Source: Saccharicrinis sp963665705 (GTDB lineage: Bacteria > Bacteroidota > Bacteroidia > Bacteroidales > Marinilabiliaceae). From it: a stretch of 64,000 nucleotides of DNA. The notes under the pieces are model-generated. The model did no database searches, was not told where the DNA came from, and saw only the letters and a program-made list of their open reading frames with translations. A program made the translations under genes and the position numbers. Positions 18,116-26,081 of this stretch are shown here, piece after piece. Location of the stretch: positions 2,232,001 to 2,296,000 of the forward strand of contig OY762448.1 in the NCBI GenBank assembly GCA_963665705.1, given 5' to 3'. Within the stretch, counting starts at the first letter, position 1, and each line of letters opens with the position of its first letter.

Positions 18116-19147
18116 ATGATTGACATAAATATTCTAAATAAATTAAAATCTGAATTAGAAAACATTCAAAACATTGTTATTATACCACATTTAAATCCAG
18201 ATGGTGATGCTATGGGATCTTCTTTGGGACTGAAAAATGTGTTAAAGAGGATGAATAAAACAGCTCAGGTTGTTACTCCTTCTGGTTTTCCTAAGTTTTT
18301 AAGTTGGATGAGTGGAGCTGAAGATGTAATTGATTTTGAAGTCAATAAAGAAGGCGCATTAGAAAGAATATCTGAGGCAGAAGCATTGGTTTTTGTTGAT
18401 TTTAATAGTTTAAAAAGAATTAAAGAACTGAGTATCCCGGTAGATAATTCTAACGCATTAAAAATTATGATGGACCATCATCCATATCCTGATGATATTG
18501 CTGATATTATGATTTCAGTACCGGAATCTTCCTCAACTTGTGAGCTGGTGTATCAGGTTATTCGAAAATTAGGTTGGGATGAGCATGTTGATAGCATTGC
18601 GGCAGAATGTTTTTATACCGGAATTATGACAGATACAGGATCACTGAGTTATAATTCATCGAATCCAGATACCTACAGAATTGTTGCTAATCTGTTAGAA
18701 AAAAATATTGATAAAGATAAAATTCATCAACTGGTTTTTCATAGTAATTCTTTTCATCGCATGAAATTGCTAGGTCATGTATTAGGTGAAAAAATGTTTT
18801 TGTTGCCGGAGCAGAAAGCATCTTATTTATGGTTAGATAAAAATGAGTTGGAGGAATTTAATTTTCAACCAGGCGATACTGAAGGGTTTGTAAATTACCC
18901 ATTAGGAATAGAGGGTATTGATATTTCAGCTTTTTTTATGGAGAAGGATGATAAGGTAAAATGTTCTTTCAGGTCTAGAGGCGATTTTCCTGTAAATCAG
19001 TTTTCAGAGTTGAATTTTAATGGTGGAGGTCATCGTAATGCTGCAGGTGGCGAATCGCAATTAAATATGGAAGAGACAATTGAGAAATTTAAACGTGAGA
19101 TTGAAAAATTTTACAAAACCTATAAAGAGGAGCAAAAGCATGATTAA
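18116..19147 (+). CDS. nrnA: DHH-family bifunctional oligoribonuclease/PAP phosphatase NrnA-like
   Basis: A 343-residue phosphoesterase that degrades short RNA (nanoRNA) and 3'-phosphoadenosine 5'-phosphate. Motifs: IVIIPHLNPDGDAMGSSLGL (DHH motif I), FVDFNSLKRI, IMMDHHPYPDDIAD (DHH motif III), GIMTDTGSLSYNSSN (motif IV), and the DHHA1 domain with FNGGGHRNAAGGES near the C-terminus. Length and motif order are those of NrnA. Its stop overlaps the start of the FKBP lipoprotein gene by 8 bp. Confidence 0.95.
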   Translation: MIDINILNKLKSELENIQNIVIIPHLNPDGDAMGSSLGLKNVLKRMNKTAQVVTPSGFPKFLSWMSGAEDVIDFEVNKEGALERISEAEALVFVDFNSLKRIKELSIPVDNSNALKIMMDHHPYPDDIADIMISVPESSSTCELVYQVIRKLGWDEHVDSIAAECFYTGIMTDTGSLSYNSSNPDTYRIVANLLEKNIDKDKIHQLVFHSNSFHRMKLLGHVLGEKMFLLPEQKASYLWLDKNELEEFNFQPGDTEGFVNYPLGIEGIDISAFFMEKDDKVKCSFRSRGDFPVNQFSELNFNGGGHRNAAGGESQLNMEETIEKFKREIEKFYKTYKEEQKHD

Positions 19148-19664
19148 AGTCTATTTATCTTTTGGATTATTAATTCTTCTGTTGGCATCTTGTGCGGTTC
19201 AGAATAATGACAAAGAACAAAAAAGAAGACCAACAATGGAGGATTTAATATCCATCAATCGAAAAATGGTTTCGATGGATGCTGATGCCATTAAAGAATA
19301 TATTGAAGATAATAAACTAGATATGAAAGAAACTCAAACAGGTCTCTGGTATCATATTGATAAAAACGGGGAAGGAGAGTTAGCTACAAAAGGAGATATT
19401 GTAGAGATATCTTATCTTATCTCATTATTAGATGGTACAGCTTGTTATTCTTCAGATTCTTTAGGTAATAAAAAGTTTAAAGTAGGGCAAGGTGGAGTTG
19501 AAACAGGATTAGAAGAAGGTATTTTATTAATGAATAAAAGAGCTCAGGCTACTTTTATAATGCCTCCCCATAGAGCTCATGGATTAGTGGGGGACGATGA
19601 TAAAATCCCCGGAAGGAAAAGTATTGTGTATAAAGTTGAACTTGTTGATATAGAAAAGAATTAA
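19140..19664 (+). CDS. FKBP-type peptidyl-prolyl isomerase lipoprotein
   Basis: The best start is the ATG at 19140, which overlaps the end of nrnA and gives MIKVYLSFGLLILLLASC, a lipoprotein signal with lipobox LASC; a longer reading from 19080 would bury the signal. The mature part ends in an FKBP domain: TKGDIVEISYLISLLDGTAC, FKVGQGGVETGLEEGILLM and ATFIMPPHRAHGLVGDDDKI, then KSIVYKVELVDI. This fits the gliding/folding-type FKBP lipoproteins of Bacteroidota (GldI-like), acting in the periplasm. The exact partner is unknown. Confidence 0.87.
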   Translation: MIKVYLSFGLLILLLASCAVQNNDKEQKRRPTMEDLISINRKMVSMDADAIKEYIEDNKLDMKETQTGLWYHIDKNGEGELATKGDIVEISYLISLLDGTACYSSDSLGNKKFKVGQGGVETGLEEGILLMNKRAQATFIMPPHRAHGLVGDDDKIPGRKSIVYKVELVDIEKN

Positions 19665-19730
19665 ATCTTATACTATAAATTGTTAAGTATAAAGCATCAG
19701 TTGTATTAAGCCTAAAACTAAAATTTTACT

Positions 19731-21218
19731 ATGAAGAAAATATTTGCTGATTTGCATTGTCATCCAACAATGCATCCTTTTGCATTTAAAGAAGCTGGAA
19801 AAAATAAGAAAAACTCATTATGGAGTGAAAATAAACCGAAAAAACGTCAGCGCGATAGTCCTTATCCAGAGTATTTTCAAACAAGTATGCCAGCTTTGGC
19901 AAGAGGAAATGTAAAATTAATAGTTGCTGCATTATATCCTTTAGAGCAAAGTTGGTTAGATCCTGAAATTATTGGAGAAGGAGAAATTTCTGATATTATT
20001 GCAAAATTCTTTGTGAGTCATTTGCCAATTAGATATATAAATACTGTTCAGAGTAGCTCTTTTAATTATTTTGAATTTTTGGAAAAGGAATATGAATTTT
20101 TAAAACAGGACAATAATAAAATTCATAAAGTTAATGGTGAGGAGTGGAAATATGTATTGGCAAAAGATGCAATGGATATTGAACAGTATAAAAGCGATGA
20201 AAATATAATAATTGTTATTCCTTCAATTGAAGGTGCGCATTCATTAATCTCAGGAAATGCTGATCAGGTTATTCACAATCCTGAAGTTCATCAGAGTACT
20301 CTTGATAATATTACCAAAATAAAATCTACCTGGGAATATGTTCCATTGTATGTTACCATGTCGCATCATTTTTATAATGGAATGTTAGGGCATGCACGTA
20401 GTATACCAGATGGAGCTGCATCGTTTTTATTACATCAACAAGTAGGCTTAAATGAGCCTGTTAATCCCAGAGGAGAAGAGGTGATTGATTGTTTGCTCGG
20501 TATAGGGAAATACAAAGGAAATGGGAGGCGAATTTTAATTGATACCAAACATATGAGTGTTGCTGCGCGAATATGGTATTACAATAAAATTGCTAACTAT
20601 AACTCGGGAAAAGATCCTTTAGAAAGAATACCAGTTATAGCTAGTCATATGGGGTATGGTGATCATAATCAAATATTAGACTCTATAGTATTACCAGATA
20701 CAGATAAAACAAAGTATGAAAAATCAGCATCCTTTAATCCCTGGAGTATTAATTTATCTAAAGAAGAAATTAATATTATAGTTGAATCCGGCGGTATTAT
20801 CGGTTTGAATTTAGATCAAAGGATATTATCAGGAGAAAAAAGAATTAAAAAGTCGAAAAAGTTTTCTAACAGAGAAATCAAAAATAATGATAAGGAAGTC
20901 GTTCAATTTTGGACCCAACAAATTGGGGAAAATATTATAGGAATTGCCAAAGCTGTTGTTGATTCAGATATTACGGAGGTAGAGAAAATAAAAGTTTGGA
21001 ATTCAATATGTTTGGGAACTGATTTTGATGGGATGATTAATCCTACAGATTCGTTTATTGTAGCTGATGAATTTCAGAACCTAATGGATGATCTTAAAGT
21101 ATATTTTAAAGGGAATGTTGATTTTGAAGACATTTCAATGGGATTGAATATTGATACTATTTTAGAAAAAATGATGTATCAGAATGTTTATGATTTTGTA
21201 GTAAGAAATTATAAGTAA
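19731..21218 (+). CDS. Peptidase M19 (membrane dipeptidase) family protein
   Basis: A 495-residue metal-dependent amidohydrolase-fold protein. It starts with ADLHCHPTMHPF (first metal ligands), continues with IIVIPSIEGAHSLISG (the bridging glutamate motif of renal dipeptidases), histidine-containing YVTMSHHFYNG and VIASHMGYGDH, and CLGTDFDGMINP, the aspartate motif G-T-D-F-D-G of M19. It is longer than standard M19 enzymes (about 350-400), with extra segments at 95-150 and 340-390. No signal peptide, so it should act in the cytosol on dipeptides or related amides; the substrate is not known. Confidence 0.82.
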   Translation: MKKIFADLHCHPTMHPFAFKEAGKNKKNSLWSENKPKKRQRDSPYPEYFQTSMPALARGNVKLIVAALYPLEQSWLDPEIIGEGEISDIIAKFFVSHLPIRYINTVQSSSFNYFEFLEKEYEFLKQDNNKIHKVNGEEWKYVLAKDAMDIEQYKSDENIIIVIPSIEGAHSLISGNADQVIHNPEVHQSTLDNITKIKSTWEYVPLYVTMSHHFYNGMLGHARSIPDGAASFLLHQQVGLNEPVNPRGEEVIDCLLGIGKYKGNGRRILIDTKHMSVAARIWYYNKIANYNSGKDPLERIPVIASHMGYGDHNQILDSIVLPDTDKTKYEKSASFNPWSINLSKEEINIIVESGGIIGLNLDQRILSGEKRIKKSKKFSNREIKNNDKEVVQFWTQQIGENIIGIAKAVVDSDITEVEKIKVWNSICLGTDFDGMINPTDSFIVADEFQNLMDDLKVYFKGNVDFEDISMGLNIDTILEKMMYQNVYDFVVRNYK

Positions 21219-21230
21219 TATTTAAATTAA

Positions 21231-21260
21231 AAGCCTCAAAATTAAATGTTTGAGGCTTTT
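21231..21260 (+). terminator. Bidirectional terminator between convergent M19 and M56 genes
   Basis: AAGCCTCAAA and TTTGAGGCTT form a 10-bp stem with a 10-nt loop, flanked by A and T runs. It sits 12 bp past the M19 stop and 11 bp past the stop of the opposing M56 gene. Confidence 0.85.
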
Positions 21261-21271
21261 GAAATCGTTGT

Positions 21272-23173
21272 TTATTTCTTAGTAGTAACCAAAATTACTC
21301 CATTTTTTGCTTTATCTCCATATCTGTCAATGGCATTTTTATCTTTTAATACAGATATTGATTCTATTTGATCAGAATCTAATTTTTTAAACTCCTTATA
21401 TGTAATTGGTTTTCCATCTACAATGAAATAAGGTTTTTTACCTTTAATTGAATTATTGATGGATTCGGGAAGTTGAGCTGTGTTAGATTTTGGGATAGCT
21501 TTAACTGTAACCGTTTCGTCTGAATTTTCATCTTTAGGTTGATTTAAAGAAACAACAATAACGCCATTTTTACCTTTATCTCCATACATTTCTGTCGCAT
21601 CTTTTTCATTTAATATGCTTATTAACTTGATTTTATTTTCATCCAAAGCCAGAAAATCCGTGGAGGTTATTGTATTTCCTTCTACAAAAATGGATGGGTT
21701 CTTAGTTTTAACAAAGTCTTCTAGATTATGAGGGTCTCTAATTGGATAGCCAGTAACATAATGAACTTCTTTTGAATCTTCATTGGAGGATTTTAAAGTT
21801 ATTAATATAACACCATCCTTTGCATCCTCACCATATTCTTCAATAAAGGATTTCAGTGTATCACTATCTTTAATTACGTTTACACTGCTAATTTCATCTG
21901 ATGCCAATGCATTCATTTGAGATTTAGTACTCTTTATTCCATTAATAAGAATAAGTGGATCTTTATTCAGGATTTCGTTGGATATTCTCTGATTTTCCTT
22001 TGACTTACTGTCGCTAATGTCAGATTTAAGATTGTCCTTTTCTGAAGCATATTTGGCTTTGGTAACTTGATTAGTTTGTGAAATGTTTTTACGGTTGATA
22101 AAATTAATTGAGTTGTTATTACTTTTAGAGGTAAGTTCAACGTTGTCACCGTATAATATTACATTTTCATTATTTACAACAATGCTATCCGTAGCAATAT
22201 GATCGTATGAATTATCAACTTCAGGATTATTAAGGATATTCTTTTGTTGATTGACAGAATCGTTTTTTTGATTTGTCTCTGTTGTATTTGGATTTGTAAA
22301 AGCCAGCAATGAACATACTCCTATAAGCAGTACAGGTACAACTTTCCAGATTTTATATTTTTGATTTGATTTATTTTGATTCATCATTACAATTCGTTTT
22401 TTTATAAAACTTCCATTAAAATTATTTACAAATTGTAAACTATTATTCTTTGATAATACCTCAACCAACAGGTATTGATATTCTTTAGGGTTAGAAACCT
22501 TTTGATACATATAGTTGTCAACATAGTATTCATGGTTTTGAGCGATTAATTTTCGTAACCACCATGCAAAAGGATTCCACCATTGAAAAAGCAATACAAC
22601 ATCAGCCAGCACAATATCAATGGAATGTAATTGTTTACAGTGAGTCATCTCATGTTCCAAAATCAAATGTTTGTTAGTTAGTTTGTTTATTAATTTTGGA
22701 GCATAGATTGTTCTAAAAAAAGAAAAGGGATGTATGTCATTTTTTTTCAAAATTCTTAGCGGTAAGCCTTTGTAATTATGCCTTATGCTCTGTGAACGCA
22801 ATTTTTGTATTGCCACAAAACCAATCAATAACCGAAACATAAAAAACATGCTTATAACGATAAATATCCATAATGCAATATGTTCCCAATTTAAATGATC
22901 ATTATATACAACTTCTTGAATCGGTATATTATTTAATTTATTCGACTCAAGAAATAGGGGTGTGGCTTGTATATTTCTTTCTTCAAACAAAAAATTTCTT
23001 ATCCATACAGGCATAGAAAATAGTTGTATTATCCATGGTACAAGCAGACAAGCTAATAGCCAGATTCTATTTCTGAGAAAGAAAATATCTTTTGATAAAA
23101 AGAAGTAGTAAAGCAATACTCCTAAAGATAAAAGCGCTCCAGCTTTCCATTGAATTTCGAAAAATGAAATCAT
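21272..23173 (-). CDS. BlaR1-like M56 metallopeptidase with three TonB-plug-like C-terminal repeats
   Basis: A 633-residue membrane sensor/protease. The N-terminal 290 residues carry about four membrane helices and the zinc motif HEMTH (174-178) with WWNPFAWWLRK and HEYYVDNYMYQ, typical of M56 antirepressor proteases. After a further membrane helix (KVVPVLLIGVCSLLAF) comes a variable linker and then three related modules of about 70-80 residues. Each has the pattern of a stated name/variable strand, DEI or DQI-SV-V-KD, a YG-D or YGD-KAKNGVI-VT ending (for example IDRYGDKAKNGVILVTTKK), which resembles TonB-dependent receptor plug domains. It overlaps the BlaI gene by 4 bp and should cleave or inactivate it when a signal is sensed. 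Confidence 0.85.
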   Translation of the reverse strand: MISFFEIQWKAGALLSLGVLLYYFFLSKDIFFLRNRIWLLACLLVPWIIQLFSMPVWIRNFLFEERNIQATPLFLESNKLNNIPIQEVVYNDHLNWEHIALWIFIVISMFFMFRLLIGFVAIQKLRSQSIRHNYKGLPLRILKKNDIHPFSFFRTIYAPKLINKLTNKHLILEHEMTHCKQLHSIDIVLADVVLLFQWWNPFAWWLRKLIAQNHEYYVDNYMYQKVSNPKEYQYLLVEVLSKNNSLQFVNNFNGSFIKKRIVMMNQNKSNQKYKIWKVVPVLLIGVCSLLAFTNPNTTETNQKNDSVNQQKNILNNPEVDNSYDHIATDSIVVNNENVILYGDNVELTSKSNNNSINFINRKNISQTNQVTKAKYASEKDNLKSDISDSKSKENQRISNEILNKDPLILINGIKSTKSQMNALASDEISSVNVIKDSDTLKSFIEEYGEDAKDGVILITLKSSNEDSKEVHYVTGYPIRDPHNLEDFVKTKNPSIFVEGNTITSTDFLALDENKIKLISILNEKDATEMYGDKGKNGVIVVSLNQPKDENSDETVTVKAIPKSNTAQLPESINNSIKGKKPYFIVDGKPITYKEFKKLDSDQIESISVLKDKNAIDRYGDKAKNGVILVTTKK

Positions 23174-23547
23174 TTACTTTCCTTTTTTTTCTTTTCAATT
23201 AAGTCAATTAACTCTTTAAGCTCTTCAACTTTTAGGTTTTCTTCTTTTATAAAGAAAGAAACCATGTTTTTATAAGAAGATTCGAAATAATCCGATACAA
23301 CATTCTTTACATATGTTTTTCTATATTCTTCTCTGGTGATGGAAGGATAATACTCATGCGTATTGCCATAAGGCTTATGAGAAACAAATCCTTTTTCTTC
23401 TAATCCTCTAATAATTGTACTAAAAGTGTTATAATGAGGTTTAGGATCAGGATGATGTTGTAATAAGTCTCGAACAAATCCTTTTCCTTTATTCCAAAGA
23501 ATTTTCATTACATCTTCTTCTCTTTTTGTAAGTTTTTTAGTATTCAT
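23170..23547 (-). CDS. blaI: BlaI/MecI/CopY-family transcriptional repressor
   Basis: A 125-residue winged-helix repressor: KLTKREEDVMKILWNKGKGF, then PHYNTFSTIIRGLEEKGFVS (recognition region) and the wing SHKPYGNTHEYYPSI, followed by a helical dimerisation part (YFESSYKNMVSFFIKEENLK). It is cotranscribed and overlapping with the M56 protease gene, the standard sensor-repressor pair. Three operator-like dyads lie 52-107 bp upstream, which implies autoregulation. A second pair of the same kind lies at 44462-46313. Confidence 0.93.
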   Translation of the reverse strand: MNTKKLTKREEDVMKILWNKGKGFVRDLLQHHPDPKPHYNTFSTIIRGLEEKGFVSHKPYGNTHEYYPSITREEYRKTYVKNVVSDYFESSYKNMVSFFIKEENLKVEELKELIDLIEKKKKESK

Positions 23548-23598
23548 ACTTACTCAATTAATAATTTGTACCATGAATAATGTTGACAATACAAATAT

Positions 23599-23654
23599 AA
23601 CTAAAAATATAGTTATGCAACTAAAAAAGTAGTTAATCTACTAAAAAAATAGTT
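23599..23654. promoter_or_regulatory. Triple operator of BlaI: three 16-bp dyads at 20-bp spacing
   Basis: Three copies of AACTA-N6-TAGTT begin at 23599, 23619 and 23639; the first two are perfect dyads and the third reads TACTA-N6-TAGTT. The start-to-start distance is exactly 20 bp, about two helical turns, so bound dimers would sit on one DNA face. The ACTA-N6-TAGT geometry agrees with what is known of MecI/BlaI operators. It lies upstream of the blaI-M56 operon. The same motif and spacing recur at 46337-46372. Confidence 0.8.
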
Positions 23655-23868
23655 TGAATATTAATATGTAATTGATATAGAGGTGTATGTCTATCTTGTG
23701 TATTGGTAATATTTTTTATGAAAATCTATAATTATTGATTTTACTTGTAGTATGAAGGTTATATTTATATTAGTATTTGAAATAATCAGACGCTATAATT
23801 AGAATTTATTAAATGAATTTAAAAGAGCATTATAATTATCTATCACTACTAACCGAGAAAAAATAAAA

Positions 23869-23890
23869 GGATGGTTCAATCGAGCCATCC
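23869..23890 (+). terminator. Hairpin at the 5' side of the IS4 element
   Basis: GGATGGTTC and GAGCCATCC form a 9-bp stem (one G-T) with a 4-nt loop followed by TTTCTTTTT. Lying between the IS left end and the transposase start, it would block transcription entering from outside, a known way in which IS4-type elements limit their own transposase. Confidence 0.7.
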
Positions 23891-23930
23891 TTTCTTTTTC
23901 ATAATTTTAGGTCACCACAACAATAAAATT

Positions 23931-25157
23931 ATGAGCAATAAAAATAGTGAAAAGAATTTAGTCGGTCAGCCAATTTTCAAACAACTAATAGATTTTATCC
24001 CTCGAAACAAGTTTGATGCTTTGGTGAATAAGTATAAAGCAGACAGATATTATAAAAAGTTCAGCTCATGGGAGCAGTTACTGACACTGCTATTTGGTGC
24101 ATTTAGCCGGTGCGACTCTATGGGTGAAATTTGTGATGGCATGATGAGTATGCAGGGAAAACTGAACCACCTTGGGATGTCAAGTTCACCAGCAAAGAGT
24201 ACTGCAGGAGATGGCTTGCGCAATCGAAGTAATGAATTCTTCGAAGAACTATATTTCATGTTACTAGAACATTTTAAACCACTTTTGTCGGTCAGCCGAA
24301 TTGATAATGTATCCTTCAATAAGTTATACCTGTTCGATTCGAGCACAATAAGACTATTCTCAGATGTAATGAAGGGTGTTGGGCGGAACCCAAAGCATGA
24401 TGGAAAAAAGAAAGGAGGATTAAAAGTTCATATGATGATTGATGCTCATAGTGACACTCCCGAATTTGTAAAGCTAAGCGAAGCTAAACTGCACGACAAA
24501 AACTTCCTTAAATATTTGACCCTTGCTGCACATAGCATGATCGTTTTCGACAGAGCCTACAACCATTACTTGCAATTTGCCTTGTGGACTGAACAAGAAG
24601 TAAATTTTGTGTGTAGGCTTAAGAAGAATGCAGTATATGATGTGGTAGAAGAATTATACTCTAAAGAACTGGAGGATAATGAGGCGGGAGTATTGAAAGA
24701 AGAACACATTCATTTAAATTACAAAGACAAAAAAGAAAACAAGACGCTTTGTTTAAGAAAAGTTACTTACCGAGATGAACAGCAAAGAACATATCAATTT
24801 ATAACCAATAACTGGCAGATAAGTCGTGAAGAAGTTGCTTACTTATATAAACTAAGGTGGAATATAGAGTTGCTCTTTAAAAAGCTTAAACAAAACTTTC
24901 AATTGCATTACTTTTATTCTGAAACAGAGAACGGAATAAAAACTCAAATATGGTGTACGCTAATTGCGCAACTATTACTACAAGTATTAAAGGTAAAATC
25001 TGAAAGCAAAAAGGCATTTTCTACGATTGCAGCATTAGTACGAATTCATTTAGTAAGCAATCTTCAGGTTATTTGGATGGTTCAGAATAGCAGAAGAACT
25101 TATATCAAACGAACAAAACGAAATAAATCCCCTTGTTTTCAGACTGCATTGTTCTAA
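23931..25157 (+). CDS. IS4-family transposase
   Basis: From the ATG at 23931 (MSNKNSEKNLVGQPIFKQLI) the protein is 408 residues; the open frame extends 20 codons further upstream but runs through the hairpin, so I reject that start. It has an N-terminal DUF4372-like domain (PIFKQLIDFIPRNKFDALVN), then the DDE catalytic core: LFDSSTIRLF (first D), IVFDRAYNHYLQFA (second D), and YKLRWNIELLFKKLKQNF, the Y-R-E-K signature with the catalytic glutamate. Length and motifs are complete, so the enzyme is probably active. Confidence 0.93.
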   Translation: MSNKNSEKNLVGQPIFKQLIDFIPRNKFDALVNKYKADRYYKKFSSWEQLLTLLFGAFSRCDSMGEICDGMMSMQGKLNHLGMSSSPAKSTAGDGLRNRSNEFFEELYFMLLEHFKPLLSVSRIDNVSFNKLYLFDSSTIRLFSDVMKGVGRNPKHDGKKKGGLKVHMMIDAHSDTPEFVKLSEAKLHDKNFLKYLTLAAHSMIVFDRAYNHYLQFALWTEQEVNFVCRLKKNAVYDVVEELYSKELEDNEAGVLKEEHIHLNYKDKKENKTLCLRKVTYRDEQQRTYQFITNNWQISREEVAYLYKLRWNIELLFKKLKQNFQLHYFYSETENGIKTQIWCTLIAQLLLQVLKVKSESKKAFSTIAALVRIHLVSNLQVIWMVQNSRRTYIKRTKRNKSPCFQTALF

Positions 25158-25234
25158 AAACAAGGGGGGTAGTATTTTGCATCTTATGATAAGCATTCAG
25201 ATTTTCAGTACATTAAGACATGAGACTCGCCAAA

Positions 25235-25921
25235 ATGAAACTTTTGTCGGTTAATAGTGATTATCTATATAAAGATTCAATTCAAAAAATCAAATCTGAT
25301 TTGTATCAGATTGATGAATTAATAGCTTCCAATAATGATAATAGGTTTGGGATAACCTTAGTGATTCGTCCTGATAAAAAAGTAAGAAAGGAGATTCAAA
25401 AATTGTTGAATAAAATAAAAAAGGTTGAGCCAAACCAATATTTTTATCCTGATTCTGATATACATATTACTGTAATGTCAATTATTTCTTGTTATGATGG
25501 ATTTGATCTGAAACAAATCGAAATTGAAGACTATATAAATATGATACAAAATAGTATCGAGGGATTAGGATGTTTTAATATTGAATTCAGAGGGGTAACG
25601 GCATCACCATCATGTTTAATGGTAAAAGTTTTTTTAGCTGATGAGACGTTAAATCAATTTCGAAATAATCTGAGAAATAATTTTAAGGAATCAAATCTGG
25701 AACAATCATTAGATAAAAGGTATGCCATTCAAACGGCTCACTCAACTATATTTCGATTGAAAAAGAGATTCACTAATAAAGCCGAATTTTTAAAAATAGT
25801 GGAGGAATATCGTAACTATAATTTTGGAACTTTTTCTGTTAATACCGTAGAGTTTGTGTTTAATGATTGGTATCAAAGAAAAGAGTATGTGAAAACCTTA
25901 TATAAATTTGAATTAAAATAA
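25235..25921 (+). CDS. 2H phosphoesterase (LigT/2'-5' RNA ligase-like)
   Basis: About 228 residues from the ATG at 25235 (an upstream ATG at 25220 adds five residues). The two signature tetrapeptides of the 2H superfamily are present: HITV at residues 77-80 and HSTI at 169-172, separated by a typical distance, with flanking hydrophobic strands. Such enzymes open or form cyclic phosphates and 2',5' bonds in RNA or nucleotides. The substrate is not predictable. It is a lone gene just downstream of the IS4 element; it may be cargo-adjacent by chance. Confidence 0.8.
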   Translation: MKLLSVNSDYLYKDSIQKIKSDLYQIDELIASNNDNRFGITLVIRPDKKVRKEIQKLLNKIKKVEPNQYFYPDSDIHITVMSIISCYDGFDLKQIEIEDYINMIQNSIEGLGCFNIEFRGVTASPSCLMVKVFLADETLNQFRNNLRNNFKESNLEQSLDKRYAIQTAHSTIFRLKKRFTNKAEFLKIVEEYRNYNFGTFSVNTVEFVFNDWYQRKEYVKTLYKFELK

Positions 25922-25981
25922 TACTATGTCGAACAGAGGTGAATACGTTTTTTAAGTTCAATATACATGTATAATTTAAAA

Positions 25982-26009
25982 AGCCCGTGCTGAATTTTCA
26001 ACACGAGCT
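25982..26009 (-). terminator. Rho-independent terminator of the carboxyltransferase gene (also serves the 2H gene)
   Basis: On the minus strand AGCTCGTGTTGA and TCAGCACGGGCT form a 12-bp stem (two G-U) with a 4-nt loop and a downstream U run (GCTTTTT). On the plus strand the same hairpin follows the 2H gene. A second weaker hairpin (ACAAGAATTT/AAATTCTTGT) lies nearer the minus-strand stop at 26042-26075. Confidence 0.85.
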
Positions 26010-26081
26010 CTTTCTTTATATTATATTGATATGATGCAAAGACAAGAATTTAAGCTATTAACTAAAATTCTTGTTTTGTTA

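Larger units (their letters stand above)
23845..25185 (+). mobile_element. IS4-family insertion sequence, ends not resolved
   Basis: One IS4-type transposase gene with a hairpin just outside its 5' end. I could not find terminal inverted repeats or a target duplication I trust: ACTACTAACC near 23846 and the reverse complement of GGGGGGTAGTAT near 25163 are only partly alike. The limits given are therefore approximate. The element sits between the BlaI operator region and the 2H phosphoesterase gene and disrupts no visible reading frame. Confidence 0.7.

Noticed and set aside
23840..25200. Terminal inverted repeats and target duplication of the IS4 element
   Set aside because: Only weak partial similarity between the ends could be found by eye, so limits are left approximate.
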